Assembly (NCBI RefSeq): GCF_004310295.1
Contig: NZ_SISB01000026.1
Coordinates: 1-64,000, forward strand
Direction: 5' to 3'
Source of the DNA: Pseudomonas sp. BGI-2
GTDB taxonomy: Bacteria; Pseudomonadota; Gammaproteobacteria; Pseudomonadales; Pseudomonadaceae
Length of the DNA stretch: 64,000 bases
Of this stretch, positions 16,143 to 25,275 are shown in pieces. Every line of letters starts with the position of its first letter. The stretch's first letter is position 1. A program made the translations under genes and the position numbers. Below the pieces are notes generated by a model. It ran no database searches. It had not been told where the DNA came from and saw only the letters and a list, made by a program, of their open reading frames with translations.

Positions 16143-17033
16143 ATGGCTAAAATCGGATTTATCGGCACCGGCATCATGGGCCACCCAATGGCATTGAACC
16201 TGCAGAAAGCCGGTCACAGCCTGTTCCTGTCGGCGCATCACGACCCAGCCCCGGCCGACTTGGTTGCAGGTGGCGCCGTCGCCCTGGCGAACCCGAAAGA
16301 AGTGGCACAAGAAGCCGAATTCATCATCATCATGGTGCCGGATACCCCGCAGGTCGATGACGTGCTGTTCCGCGCCGACGGCGTTGCGGCCGGTGTCGGC
16401 AAAGGCAAAGTCGTGATCGACATGAGCTCGATCTCGCCGACCGCCACCAAAGCCTTCGCCGCCAAAATCAACGAAAAAGGCGCTCAGTACCTTGACGCGC
16501 CAGTGTCCGGCGGTGAAGTCGGTGCCAAGGCTGCGACCCTGAGCATCATGGTCGGCGGCGATGCCGATGCCTTCGAACGCGTACTGCCGCTGTTCCAGGC
16601 CATGGGCAAGAACATCACCCTGGTCGGTGGCAATGGCGACGGTCAGACCGCGAAAGTGGCGAACCAGATCATCGTGGCGCTGAACATCCAGGCTGTGGCC
16701 GAAGCCCTGCTGTTCGCCTCGAAAAACGGTGCCGATCCAGCCAAGGTGCGTGAAGCGTTGATGGGCGGTTTCGCGTCGTCGAAGATCCTCGAAGTGCATG
16801 GCGAGCGCATGATCAAAGGCACCTTCGACCCGGGCTTCCGCATCAGCCTGCACCAGAAGGACCTCAACCTGGCCCTGGCCGGCGCGCGCGAGTTGGGCAT
16901 CAACCTGCCGAACACCGCCAACACCCAACAAGTGTTCAGCACCTGCGCGGCCATCGGTGGCAGCAACTGGGACCACTCGGCGCTGATCAAAGGCCTGGAA
17001 CACATGGCGAACTTCTCGATTCGCGATAAGTAA
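16143..17033 (+). CDS. glxR: Tartronate semialdehyde reductase (2-hydroxy-3-oxopropionate reductase)
   Basis: This beta-hydroxyacid dehydrogenase reduces tartronate semialdehyde to D-glycerate with NAD(P)H. It is 296 residues long. The Rossmann motif GFIGTGIMGHPMALNL is at residues 5-20, the substrate-binding DAPVSGGEVGA near 120, and the catalytic Lys in GDGQTAKVANQIIVALN near residue 171. AGAGGAATTTCTC precedes the ATG. It sits between hyi and the glycerate kinase gene, as expected for the pathway. Confidence 0.96.
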   Translation: MAKIGFIGTGIMGHPMALNLQKAGHSLFLSAHHDPAPADLVAGGAVALANPKEVAQEAEFIIIMVPDTPQVDDVLFRADGVAAGVGKGKVVIDMSSISPTATKAFAAKINEKGAQYLDAPVSGGEVGAKAATLSIMVGGDADAFERVLPLFQAMGKNITLVGGNGDGQTAKVANQIIVALNIQAVAEALLFASKNGADPAKVREALMGGFASSKILEVHGERMIKGTFDPGFRISLHQKDLNLALAGARELGINLPNTANTQQVFSTCAAIGGSNWDHSALIKGLEHMANFSIRDK

Positions 17034-17048
17034 GCCCTGCCCCGGCAC

Positions 17049-17160
17049 TGATCGTTCCCACGCTCTGCGTGGGAATGCAGCCCGGGACGCTCCGCGTCCC
17101 TGCCGAAGCGGACGCGGAGCGTCCATTGAGGCATTCCCACGCAGAGCGTGGGAACGATCA
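17049..17160. repeat. Nested inverted repeat, 'gatcgttcccacgctctgcg' family, copy 1
   Basis: 30-base perfect arms at 17049-17078 and 17131-17160 enclose a second pairing set (gggacgctccgcgtccc and gacgcggagcgtcc). Each outer arm also folds on itself (tcccacgctctgcgtggga). A second copy lies at 22978-23086. The family is unrelated to the REP families here. Confidence 0.92.
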
Positions 17161-17209
17161 ACAGTGATCTGTGTTGCCCTTCGAATAACAAGAAATCCGG
17201 GAGCCCGCC

Positions 17210-18490
17210 ATGTCGGTCAATCCGCAACAATTCCTGCGCGAGCTGTTTGCCACAGCCATCGACGCGGCCCATCCGCAGCAAGTCCTCGAAGCCCATCTGC
17301 CCGCCGATCGCAGCGGTCGGGTGATCGTCATCGGCGCCGGCAAAGCCGCCGCGGCCATGGCCCAGGTCGTCGAGCGTTGCTGGCAGGGTGAAGTGTCCGG
17401 TCTGGTGGTGACACGTTACGGTCACGGCACCCCGTGCGAAAAAATCGAAGTCGTCGAAGCTGCTCACCCGGTGCCTGACGCGGCCGGTCTAGCCGTCGCA
17501 AAACGCGTATTGGAACTGGTCAGCAACCTGACCGAAGACGACCGCGTGATCTTCCTGCTCTCGGGCGGCGGTTCTGCCCTGCTGGCATTGCCGGCGGCCG
17601 GCATCACCCTCGCCGACAAGCAATCGATCAACAAAGCCCTGCTCAAATCCGGCGCCACCATCGGCGAGATGAACTGCGTGCGCAAGCACCTCTCGGCGAT
17701 CAAGGGCGGTCGCCTCGGCAAGGCCTGCTGGCCCGCCACTGTTTATACCTACGCGATTTCCGATGTGCCGGGCGACCTCGCCACGGTCATCGCCTCCGGC
17801 CCCACCGTGGCCGACCCGAGCACCTCGGCCGAAGCCCTGGCGATTCTCAAGCGTTACGGCATCGACGTTCCGGCCTCGGTACGCAACTGGCTGCAGAGCC
17901 CGGAATCGGAGACGGTCAAACCCGGCGATCCGAGCCTGGCGCGCAGCCATTTCCAGTTGATCGCCCGCCCTCAGCAATCGCTTGAAGCGGCTGCGGTGAA
18001 AGCCCGTCAGGCTGGTTTCAGCCCGCTGATCCTCGGTGACCTGGAAGGCGAATCCCGCGAAGTGGCCAAGGTTCACGCCGGTATCGCGCGGCAAGTGGTC
18101 CTTCACGGCCAACCGTTGGCGGCGCCGTGCGTAATTTTGTCGGGCGGCGAAACCACCGTCACCGTGCGCGGCAATGGCCGTGGCGGACGCAACGCCGAAT
18201 TCCTGCTCAGCCTCACCGACAGCCTCAAAGGCCTGCCCGGCGTCTATGCCCTGGCCGGTGACACCGACGGCATCGACGGTTCTGAAGACAACGCCGGCGC
18301 CATCATGACCCCGGACAGCTACGCCCGCGCCACCGCCCTCGGTTTGAGCGCCAGCGACGAGTTGGACAACAACAATGGCTACGGTTATTTCGAGGCGCTG
18401 GACGCACTGATCGTCACCGAACCGACCCGCACCAACGTCAACGACTTCCGCGCCATCCTGATCATCGAGAGCCCAAAAAATGACGCCTGA
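17210..18490 (+). CDS. ttuD: Glycerate 2-kinase (MOFRL family, TtuD type)
   Basis: This phosphorylates D-glycerate to 2-phosphoglycerate with ATP. It is 426 residues long with the two-domain MOFRL architecture: an N-terminal DUF4147 part (VIVIGAGKAAAAMAQVVE near residue 38 and FLLSGGGSALLALP near 115) and a C-terminal MOFRL part (GGRNAEFLLSL and LAGDTDGIDGSEDNAGA near 325-365). It was first named for a reductase in tartrate use, but the family's kinase role fits the position after glxR. CGGGAG precedes the ATG. It overlaps pyk by 11 bases, so the two are coupled. Confidence 0.94.
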   Translation: MSVNPQQFLRELFATAIDAAHPQQVLEAHLPADRSGRVIVIGAGKAAAAMAQVVERCWQGEVSGLVVTRYGHGTPCEKIEVVEAAHPVPDAAGLAVAKRVLELVSNLTEDDRVIFLLSGGGSALLALPAAGITLADKQSINKALLKSGATIGEMNCVRKHLSAIKGGRLGKACWPATVYTYAISDVPGDLATVIASGPTVADPSTSAEALAILKRYGIDVPASVRNWLQSPESETVKPGDPSLARSHFQLIARPQQSLEAAAVKARQAGFSPLILGDLEGESREVAKVHAGIARQVVLHGQPLAAPCVILSGGETTVTVRGNGRGGRNAEFLLSLTDSLKGLPGVYALAGDTDGIDGSEDNAGAIMTPDSYARATALGLSASDELDNNNGYGYFEALDALIVTEPTRTNVNDFRAILIIESPKNDA

Positions 18491-19895
18491 CAAGAAGGTT
18501 AAAATCCTCGCCACCCTCGGCCCTGCCACCGACGGGATCGACGACATCCGTGAGCTGGTCCAGGCCGGGGTCAACATCTTTCGCCTGAACTTCAGCCACG
18601 GCGATCACGCCGACCACGCTCAGCGTTATCAGTGGATTCGTGAAGTCGAGCGCCAGCTGAATTACCCGCTGGGCATTCTGATGGACCTGCAAGGCCCGAA
18701 ACTGCGGGTCGGCAAGTTCGCTGAAGGCAAGGTGCAACTGCATCGCGGCCAGGCCCTGCGCCTGGACCTCGACCCGACGCCGGGTGATGAGCGCCGGGTC
18801 AACTTGCCTCACCCGGAAATCATCGCCGCGCTGGAGCCCGGCATGGACCTGCTGCTGGACGACGGCAAGCTGCGCCTTCGCGTGGTCACCAAGTACGCCG
18901 ACGCGATCGACACCACCGTGCTCAACGGCGGTGAACTCTCGGACCGCAAAGGTGTGAACGTGCCGCAAGCGGTGCTGGAGTTGAGCCCGCTGACCGCCAA
19001 GGATCGTCGCGACTTGAGCTTCGGTCTGGAGCTGGGTGTGGACTGGGTCGCGCTGTCGTTCGTGCAGCGTCCGGAAGACATCCGCGAAGCCCGCGAACTG
19101 ATCGGCGACAAAGCGTTTTTGATGGCCAAGATCGAGAAGCCATCGGCGGTGACTCAACTGCGGGAAATCGCCGAGTTGAGCGACGCGATCATGGTCGCTC
19201 GCGGAGACCTGGGCGTGGAAGTGCCGGCCGAAAGCGTGCCGCAGATTCAGAAAAACATCATCAGCATTTGCCGCGAACTCGGCAAACCGGTGGTGGTGGC
19301 GACGCAGATGCTCGAATCGATGCGCTTCTCACCTGCCCCGACCCGCGCCGAAGTGACTGATGTGGCCAATGCCGTGGCCGAAGGGGCCGATGCGGTGATG
19401 CTGTCGGCCGAAACCGCGTCCGGCGAGTACCCGCTGGAAGCCGTGCAGATGATGAGCAAGATCATTCGCCAGGTGGAAAACGGTCCGGATTATCAGGCGC
19501 AACTGGACGTGAGCCGGCCGAAGGCTGAGGCGACTGTTTCTGATGCGATCAGCTGTGCGATCCGCCGCATCAGCAATGTGCTGCCGGTGGCGGTGTTGGT
19601 GAATTACAGCGAGTCGGGGACATCGAGTTTGCGTGCGGCACGGGAGCGGCCGACGGTGCCGATCCTCAACCTGACGCCGAACCTGCAGACGGCGCGCCGC
19701 TTGACCGTGGCGTGGGGCGTGCATTCGGTGGTCAATGATCGGCTGCGGCAGGTGGATGAAGTGTGTTCGACGGCGCTGGAGATTGCGCAGGCGCAGGGTA
19801 TGGCGCAGCGCGGGGACACATTGTTGATCACGGCGGGTGTGCCGTTTGGGCAGCCGGGGTCGACTAACTCGTTGCGTATCGAGACATTGATCTAG
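18480..19895 (+). CDS. pyk: Pyruvate kinase
   Basis: This converts phosphoenolpyruvate and ADP to pyruvate and ATP. It is 471 residues long. Diagnostic motifs are KVKILATLGPAT at the start, RLNFSHGDH (about residue 35), the active-site signature FLMAKIEKPSAV (about 208) and MVARGDLGVEVP (about 236), then VATQMLESM. Its 11-base overlap with the glycerate kinase gene suggests a pathway-dedicated isozyme that finishes the glyoxylate-to-pyruvate route. With enolase it would carry 2-phosphoglycerate to pyruvate. Confidence 0.96.
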   Translation: MTPDKKVKILATLGPATDGIDDIRELVQAGVNIFRLNFSHGDHADHAQRYQWIREVERQLNYPLGILMDLQGPKLRVGKFAEGKVQLHRGQALRLDLDPTPGDERRVNLPHPEIIAALEPGMDLLLDDGKLRLRVVTKYADAIDTTVLNGGELSDRKGVNVPQAVLELSPLTAKDRRDLSFGLELGVDWVALSFVQRPEDIREARELIGDKAFLMAKIEKPSAVTQLREIAELSDAIMVARGDLGVEVPAESVPQIQKNIISICRELGKPVVVATQMLESMRFSPAPTRAEVTDVANAVAEGADAVMLSAETASGEYPLEAVQMMSKIIRQVENGPDYQAQLDVSRPKAEATVSDAISCAIRRISNVLPVAVLVNYSESGTSSLRAARERPTVPILNLTPNLQTARRLTVAWGVHSVVNDRLRQVDEVCSTALEIAQAQGMAQRGDTLLITAGVPFGQPGSTNSLRIETLI

Positions 19896-19913
19896 AGCGC
19901 CCATACCGGCCTC

Positions 19914-20006
19914 ATCGCCAGCAGGCTGGCTCCCACATTGGTTTTGTGTCGATCACGGAATCAAGAGTGAACTGAGATTCAGTGTGGGAGCCAGCCTGCT
20001 GGCGAT
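19914..20006. repeat. REPIN of the 'gccagcaggctggctccca' family
   Basis: atcgccagcaggctggctcc is inverted at the right end (ggagccagcctgctggcgat). This is a REP sequence different from the other copies in the window. It lies after the pyk stop. Confidence 0.9.
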
Positions 20007-20057
20007 CAGCCGGGGTCGCGCTCGACCGACTCGCTCCCTTTGACTTTCAGAACTGCC

Positions 20058-20972
20058 ATGCCTGCCAACCACTTCAACACCCACTGCCCCGACTGGGCGA
20101 CTGCCCTGCTCAACGGCTTCAGCCAGATCTTCCTCCAGCGCCATCCGCTGTGCGGTCTGCTGTGCCTGTTGGCGATTCTTTTCACCGCGCCCACCCTGCT
20201 CGGCGGTGCGCTGCTGGGCGGTGTCGCCGGTTTGCTCACCGCGCAACGCCGAAACTATGCCAAGGCCGACCGCCAGGCCGGGCTGTTCAGTTACAACGGT
20301 GTCTTGCTCGGCCTGCTGCTGAGCCTGTATTTCCCCTGGTCCGCGCTGTTGCCGCCGCTGATTATCGCTGCGGGTGGACTGAGTGCGATGTTCACTCAAC
20401 AGTGGCTCAAACGCGTCCGGGTCAGCCAATACCTGCCTGCCTATACGGCGCCCTTCGTGGGGCTGGGCTGGTTGTTACTGTGCTTCGCCACGCCCTCGAC
20501 AACTGCGCACCTGATCGAAATCAATACGCTGAACATGCTCGCCGCACCACTCAAAGGCCTCGGTCAGGTGATGTTCCTCGGTCATCCGCTGGCCGGTGCA
20601 ATGATTGCCGTGGGTTTGCTGATCGCTGATCGCCGCGCATTCTGCTGGGCGTTGTTGGCGTCTGTCGCAGGCATGGGCTGGAGCCTGCTGCATCACGACT
20701 TCTATAGCGCATTGATCGGTCTCGGTGGCTATAACGCCGTACTTGCCGCCCTCGCCTTCAGCTCGCAGCGCCAAAAGCTCTGGCTGCCGCTGATCGGTAT
20801 TGCATCAGCGCTGTTGCTGACGCCGGTGTTTGCCGCCATCGGTCTGCCAACGCTGACCGCGCCGTTCATCCTCTCCTGCTGGCTGATCCGCTCGGTTGTT
20901 CAAATGCTCGGCAAGACCACGGTCGCCCGTACGCCTTGCACTCTGGAGGAGAATCAACCTAGGCTTCGCTGA
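20058..20972 (+). CDS. Urea transporter family protein
   Basis: This 304-residue inner membrane channel is of the urea transporter (UT) family, with about ten hydrophobic segments. Family blocks are the two-fold related stretches GLFSYNGVLLGLLL (about residues 74-88) and YSALIGLGGYNAVLAALAF (about 214-232); the pattern 'NG/YNxxLxG' repeated in both halves is a UT hallmark. Urease genes are not in the window. The ATG at 20058 was chosen over an upstream TTG; neither has a strong ribosome binding site. The gene ends 21 bases before the ion channel gene. Confidence 0.82.
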   Translation: MPANHFNTHCPDWATALLNGFSQIFLQRHPLCGLLCLLAILFTAPTLLGGALLGGVAGLLTAQRRNYAKADRQAGLFSYNGVLLGLLLSLYFPWSALLPPLIIAAGGLSAMFTQQWLKRVRVSQYLPAYTAPFVGLGWLLLCFATPSTTAHLIEINTLNMLAAPLKGLGQVMFLGHPLAGAMIAVGLLIADRRAFCWALLASVAGMGWSLLHHDFYSALIGLGGYNAVLAALAFSSQRQKLWLPLIGIASALLLTPVFAAIGLPTLTAPFILSCWLIRSVVQMLGKTTVARTPCTLEENQPRLR

Positions 20973-20993
20973 TCATTGGTTCAGGCGGTATCC

Positions 20994-21818
20994 ATGGACA
21001 GCAGCAAAAACTGGCGTGAAGACCTTTACGTCATGGTTTTCCAGAGCGACACCAAGGCCGGGCGGCGCTTCGACGGCATCCTGCTGTTGATCATCCTCGC
21101 CAGCATTGTGATTGTGATGCTCGACAGCATCGACACGGTCCACAAGAACTACGCCGACGTACTGGCGTACATCGAGTGGGGCTTCACCATCATCTTCGCC
21201 ATTGAATATGGCTTGCGTCTGTACTGCTCGCCCAAGCCGTTGCGCTACGCATTCAGCTTTTATGGGCTGGTGGATTTGCTGGCGATTGTGCCCGGCATCC
21301 TGGCGCTGTATTACGCCGATGCGCAGTACCTGCTGATCATCCGAATCATTCGGATGCTGCGGATTTTCCGCGTGCTCAAGCTCAGCCCATACCTCAAGCA
21401 AGCCAACTATCTGATGTCGGCGCTGCGCGGCAGCAAGCAGAAGATCGTGGTGTTTTTGGTCAGCGTCTGCACGCTGGTGACGGTGTTCGGCACGCTGATG
21501 TACGTGATCGAAGGCCCGGAACATGGCTTCACCAGCATTCCCAAAGGCATCTACTGGGCCATCGTCACGTTGACCACCGTGGGCTTCGGCGACATCGTGC
21601 CGAAGACCCCGTTGGGCCAGGTGGTCTCGTCGCTGGTGATGATCACCGGTTACTCGATCATCGCCGTGCCCACGGGAATTTTTACCGCCGAACTGGCCAA
21701 CGCCATGCGTGGCGAACAACTGCAACACGACTGCCCGGTGTGCAAGAAAAACAACCACGAACACGGCGCGGCATTTTGCTCGCGATGTGGCAATCAGCTG
21801 TTCAAGAAACTGGAATAA
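20994..21818 (+). CDS. Voltage-gated-type potassium channel with C-terminal zinc ribbon
   Basis: This 274-residue six-helix ion transporter has a positively charged S4-like segment (IIRIIRMLRIFRVLKLS, about residues 116-132) and a pore loop with the K+ selectivity filter TTVGFGD (near 193-199). The C-terminus is unusual: CPVC and CSRC (about residues 246-267) form a zinc-ribbon-like tail after the last helix, probably cytoplasmic. The ATG at 20994 is used; the longer frame starts at a TTG. It follows the urea transporter gene closely and may share its transcript. Confidence 0.88.
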   Translation: MDSSKNWREDLYVMVFQSDTKAGRRFDGILLLIILASIVIVMLDSIDTVHKNYADVLAYIEWGFTIIFAIEYGLRLYCSPKPLRYAFSFYGLVDLLAIVPGILALYYADAQYLLIIRIIRMLRIFRVLKLSPYLKQANYLMSALRGSKQKIVVFLVSVCTLVTVFGTLMYVIEGPEHGFTSIPKGIYWAIVTLTTVGFGDIVPKTPLGQVVSSLVMITGYSIIAVPTGIFTAELANAMRGEQLQHDCPVCKKNNHEHGAAFCSRCGNQLFKKLE

Positions 21819-21836
21819 GCACAGTACTTTTTAATC

Positions 21837-21866
21837 TTTAAAGGACTATGCGAGCCCGGCTATAGT
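21837..21866 (+). promoter_or_regulatory. Candidate sigma-70 promoter of sbp
   Basis: TTTAAA at 21837-21842 and TATAGT at 21861-21866 are separated by 18 bases. They lie about 55 bases upstream of the GTG start of the sulfate-binding protein gene. I recognised this by eye; no start site is known. Confidence 0.45.
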
Positions 21867-21921
21867 CGCTCGCAAATTGCCCCACTTTCTAAATAAAAAC
21901 TTCTAGAACAAGGAATGCGCA

Positions 21922-22920
21922 GTGAAAAAACTTTTTGGCGCCTCACTTCTGGCCGCTGGCCTGGCACTGACCAGCGTGGCTCAGGCCGCACCGACCCTGC
22001 TCAACGTTTCCTACGACGTGATGCGAGATTTCTACAAGGACTACAACACTGCGTTCCAGAAACACTGGCAAGCGGAACACAACGAGAACATCACGCTGCA
22101 AATGTCCTTCGGCGGCTCCAGCAAACAGGCGCGTTCGGTGATCGATGGCCTGCCGGCTGACGTCATCACCATGAACATGGCCACCGACATCAATGCCCTG
22201 GCGGACAACGGCAAACTGGTCCCGGAAAACTGGGTCACCCGCCTGCCGAACAACAGCGCGCCGTTCACCTCGGCCACCGTGTTCATCGTGCGCAAAGGCA
22301 ACCCGAAAGCCCTGAAAGACTGGCCAGACCTGCTCAAGGATGGCGTGCAAGTCATCGTGCCGAACCCGAAGACCTCGGGTAACGGGCGTTATACCTACCT
22401 GTCCGCCTGGGGTTATGTGCTGAAAAACGGCGGTGACGAGAACAAGGCCAAGGACTTCGTCGGCAAGCTGTTCAAGCAAGCGCCGGTGCTGGATACCGGT
22501 GGCCGTGCAGCCACCACCACGTTCATGACCAACCAGATCGGTGATGTGCTGGTGACCTTCGAAAACGAAGCGGAAATGATTGCCCGCGAGTTTGGTCGTG
22601 ATCAGTTTGAAGTGATCTACCCAAGCGTCTCCGCTGAAGCCGAGCCGCCCGTGTCGGTGGTGGACAAAACCGTCGACAAGAAAGGCACTCGAGCGGCGGC
22701 CGAGGAGTACCTGAAGTACCTGTGGTCGCCGGAAGGTCAGGAAATTGCTGCGGCCAACTACCTGCGTCCACGTGATCCGGCGGTGCTGGCCAAGTACACC
22801 GATCGGTTCCCGAAAGTGGATTTTCTTTCGGTTGAGAAGACCTTTGGTGACTGGCGGACTGTGCAGAAGACCCACTTCAATGATGGTGGGATCTTTGATC
22901 AGATTTACAGCGGGCAGTAA
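21922..22920 (+). CDS. sbp: Sulfate ABC transporter substrate-binding protein
   Basis: This is a periplasmic sulfate receptor of 332 residues with a signal peptide ending at QAA (about residues 1-23). The mature protein starts TLLNVSYDVMRDFYKDYN, the family signature. Anion-binding stretches are FGGSSKQARSVIDGLPADVI (about 63-82) and NPKTSGNGRYTYLSAWGY (about 148-166). The start codon is GTG, with AAGGA eight bases upstream. Unlike the usual sbp-cysTWA order, no permease genes follow and a strong terminator lies directly after the stop, so this copy is transcribed alone. Confidence 0.93.
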   Translation: MKKLFGASLLAAGLALTSVAQAAPTLLNVSYDVMRDFYKDYNTAFQKHWQAEHNENITLQMSFGGSSKQARSVIDGLPADVITMNMATDINALADNGKLVPENWVTRLPNNSAPFTSATVFIVRKGNPKALKDWPDLLKDGVQVIVPNPKTSGNGRYTYLSAWGYVLKNGGDENKAKDFVGKLFKQAPVLDTGGRAATTTFMTNQIGDVLVTFENEAEMIAREFGRDQFEVIYPSVSAEAEPPVSVVDKTVDKKGTRAAAEEYLKYLWSPEGQEIAAANYLRPRDPAVLAKYTDRFPKVDFLSVEKTFGDWRTVQKTHFNDGGIFDQIYSGQ

Positions 22921-22933
22921 TTCCTGAGCCCAA

Positions 22934-22966
22934 CAAAAAGGCGACCTGAGAAGGTCGCCTTTTTTG
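22934..22966 (+). terminator. Rho-independent terminator of sbp
   Basis: aaaaaggcgacct pairs with aggtcgccttttt around a short loop and is followed by a T-run. It starts 14 bases after the stop codon. Confidence 0.92.
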
Positions 22967-22977
22967 TGGCCGCTGAC

Positions 22978-23086
22978 TGATCGTTCCCACGCTCTGCGTG
23001 GGAATGCAGCCCGGGACGCTCCGCGTCCCAGAAGCGGACGCAGAGCGTCCGTTGAGGCATTCCCACGCAGAGCGTGGGAACGATCA
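22978..23086. repeat. Nested inverted repeat, 'gatcgttcccacgctctgcg' family, copy 2
   Basis: 30-base perfect arms (22978-23007 and 23057-23086) are identical to those of the copy at 17049-17160. The centre carries a related but slightly shorter core. Confidence 0.92.
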
Positions 23087-23106
23087 ACAGAGGTTGGGGC
23101 CAGGTC

Positions 23107-23736
23107 CTACATCGGTGGTGTAACGCCATCCTTCCCGGCCGAAATGGATTGCGCCGTCAGCGTCCCGTCCGCCCCTTGGGTAACAAACGTCACGATCTTC
23201 ACGCCCACCTTCAGCAAGCTGCGATCCCCCGGTATCAGGTTCACGATCGGCACATCTTCCGGCACCAGGATCTTCTGCTGCCCGCCCTTGTAGTTGACGG
23301 TCAACACCCGGCCATTGCTGACCACCAGATCACCCACGCTGCCGTTGGTCATGCTGCTGCCCTTGACCAGATCGAACGGCCGATGCCCGTCGCCGCTGCC
23401 CGCCAGCTCCGGTGGAAAGACGTGGACTTCCAGCGCCTTCAAGGTGCCGTCGTCTTGTGGAATGGCCGCCGAACCAATGTAGCTGCCCGGTTTGATGTCT
23501 TCGATATTGGCCAAGGTAACGGCGCGGACCTTGGTGTCGTTGGTCAGGTTGATCACCACGTTTTCGCCGCTGTTGACGTGGACTTTCAATACATTGGGGC
23601 TGACGCCGGTGATCTCGCCGCGCACACCGATGCGCATGCCCGGCGCGTCGGCGGCCTGGACCAGTCCCGCCGTGAACAAGCCAACCAGGGTAACAACTGA
23701 AGCGCTGCGTATAAGGTGACGAAACATCGCATTCAT
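23107..23736 (-). CDS. Exported protein of unknown function, DUF5666-like
   Basis: This 209-residue protein has a signal peptide (about residues 1-29, ending VQAA). The mature part is rich in short beta strands: RGEITGVSPNVLKVHVNSGE, then VINLTNDTKVRAVTLANIEDIKPGSYIGSAA. The pattern 'RGxIxxVxxxxLxVxxxxGxxVxVxLxxxTxVxxxxxxxxxxIKxGxYVG' is that of DUF5666-type beta-barrel domains, which have no assigned activity. Similar pseudomonad proteins are sometimes mislabelled as metal ABC permeases; it has no membrane helices beyond the signal. GGAAGG precedes the ATG. Confidence 0.7.
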   Translation of the reverse strand: MNAMFRHLIRSASVVTLVGLFTAGLVQAADAPGMRIGVRGEITGVSPNVLKVHVNSGENVVINLTNDTKVRAVTLANIEDIKPGSYIGSAAIPQDDGTLKALEVHVFPPELAGSGDGHRPFDLVKGSSMTNGSVGDLVVSNGRVLTVNYKGGQQKILVPEDVPIVNLIPGDRSLLKVGVKIVTFVTQGADGTLTAQSISAGKDGVTPPM

Positions 23737-23971
23737 GGAAGTGCCTTCCGTTCAGGAAACGTGAAGAGAGAACATAAGCACGCTATCGAACAGGATGTAA
23801 GTGAATGTATCATCGGACCTCAATATTTTGACGCAAGGTTCGTCGATGGACATCACCCATGTCCCTCACTCATTCCGCAAAGGAATGATTGCTATCACTC
23901 CAATCCCTCTTCTGCCGAATCCGATACCTCTTTAGCCTGCGCGCATTCCCTTCTGTTCAGCGAGACACGTT

Positions 23972-25177
23972 ATGAACCCAGCGACTCAGGTGCCCCACGG
24001 CGCCGCGACAATGACCAAAGGCATGGTGATGCTGTTCGCCTTTTGCTGTGGCGCGATTGTGGCCAACATCTACTACGCCCAACCGATCATCGGCCTGATC
24101 GCCCCGGACATTGGCCTGACCAGCACCATGGCCAGCCTGATCGTTTCGCTGACCCAGATCGGTTACGCGCTGGGTCTGTTCTTCCTGGTGCCGCTGGGTG
24201 ATCTGCTGGAAAACCGCCGCTTGATGATCATCACGACCGTGGTGGCGATTGCCAGCCTGTTGGGCGCGGCGTTCACCGATCAGCCGAATGTGTTTTTGCT
24301 GATCTCGTTGCTGGTGGGCTTCAGCTCGGTGTCGGTGCAGATCCTGATTCCGCTGGCCGCGCACCTCGCGCCGGAAGAGTCACGCGGTCGGGTGGTCGGC
24401 GGGATCATGGGCGGTTTGCTGCTGGGGATTCTGTTAGCGCGGCCAGTGTCCAGCGTGGTGGCTGACCACTTCGGCTGGCGCGCGATGTTTGTGATCGCGG
24501 CGGTACTGATGGCCGCGATCAGCCTGGTGCTGGCGCTGACAATTCCAAAGCGCCAGCCTGATCACAGCGCTACTTATGGCCAGTTGCTCGGTTCTCTGTG
24601 GACGCTGTTGCGCCAACAACCGGTGTTGCGTCAGCGCGCGTTTTACCAGGGTTGCATGTTCGCCACCTTCAGCCTGTTCTGGACTGCCGTGCCCCTGGAA
24701 CTGGCGCGCAATCATGGCTTGTCACAAACCCAGATCGCGATCTTCGCCCTGGTCGGCGCCATCGGTGCGATCGCCGCGCCGATTGCCGGTCGACTGGCCG
24801 ATGCCGGCCACACCCGCATCGCCTCATTGCTGGCCCTGCTGTTCGCCAGCCTGAGTTTCCTGCCTGCGTTCATCCACCCGGTCTACAGCGTCATCGGCCT
24901 CGCGGTCACCGGCGTGGTGCTCGACTTCTGCGTACAGATGAACATGGTCCTCGGCCAACGTGCGGTCTACGCCCTCGACGCCAAAAGCCGCAGCCGCTTG
25001 AATGCGTTGTACATGACCAGCATCTTCATCGGCGGCGCCTTTGGTTCGTCGGTGGCCAGCGCGGTGTATGAGCATGGCGGCTGGTTGTGGATCGTGATTG
25101 TGGGCAGTGCATTTGCGCTGTTGGCGTTGTTGCGGTTTTTGAGTGTTTCGGAAAAGCGTTCGCTGGCGACCGCTTGA
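23972..25177 (+). CDS. Major facilitator superfamily transporter
   Basis: This 401-residue permease has twelve predicted helices and looks like a drug or metabolite exporter. The MFS motif between helices 2 and 3 is PLGDLLENRRLMI (about residues 74-86). The conserved N-terminus ANIYYAQPIIGLIAPDIGL is typical of the YgaY/YdhC-like group. The substrate is unknown. The spacer before it (235 bases) holds no gene; it has a small inverted repeat, cattcc-N5-ggaatg, near 23872-23888. The ATG at 23972 has GAG eight bases upstream. Confidence 0.87.
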   Translation: MNPATQVPHGAATMTKGMVMLFAFCCGAIVANIYYAQPIIGLIAPDIGLTSTMASLIVSLTQIGYALGLFFLVPLGDLLENRRLMIITTVVAIASLLGAAFTDQPNVFLLISLLVGFSSVSVQILIPLAAHLAPEESRGRVVGGIMGGLLLGILLARPVSSVVADHFGWRAMFVIAAVLMAAISLVLALTIPKRQPDHSATYGQLLGSLWTLLRQQPVLRQRAFYQGCMFATFSLFWTAVPLELARNHGLSQTQIAIFALVGAIGAIAAPIAGRLADAGHTRIASLLALLFASLSFLPAFIHPVYSVIGLAVTGVVLDFCVQMNMVLGQRAVYALDAKSRSRLNALYMTSIFIGGAFGSSVASAVYEHGGWLWIVIVGSAFALLALLRFLSVSEKRSLATA

Positions 25178-25275
25178 GTCATAAAAAGCATCGCGTGCAA
25201 GTCGGATCGCCGCACCGCACGCTCCCACAGGAATCTGGCTTGCTCGTGAATGTCGAGCAACAGATGCTCCGCACT

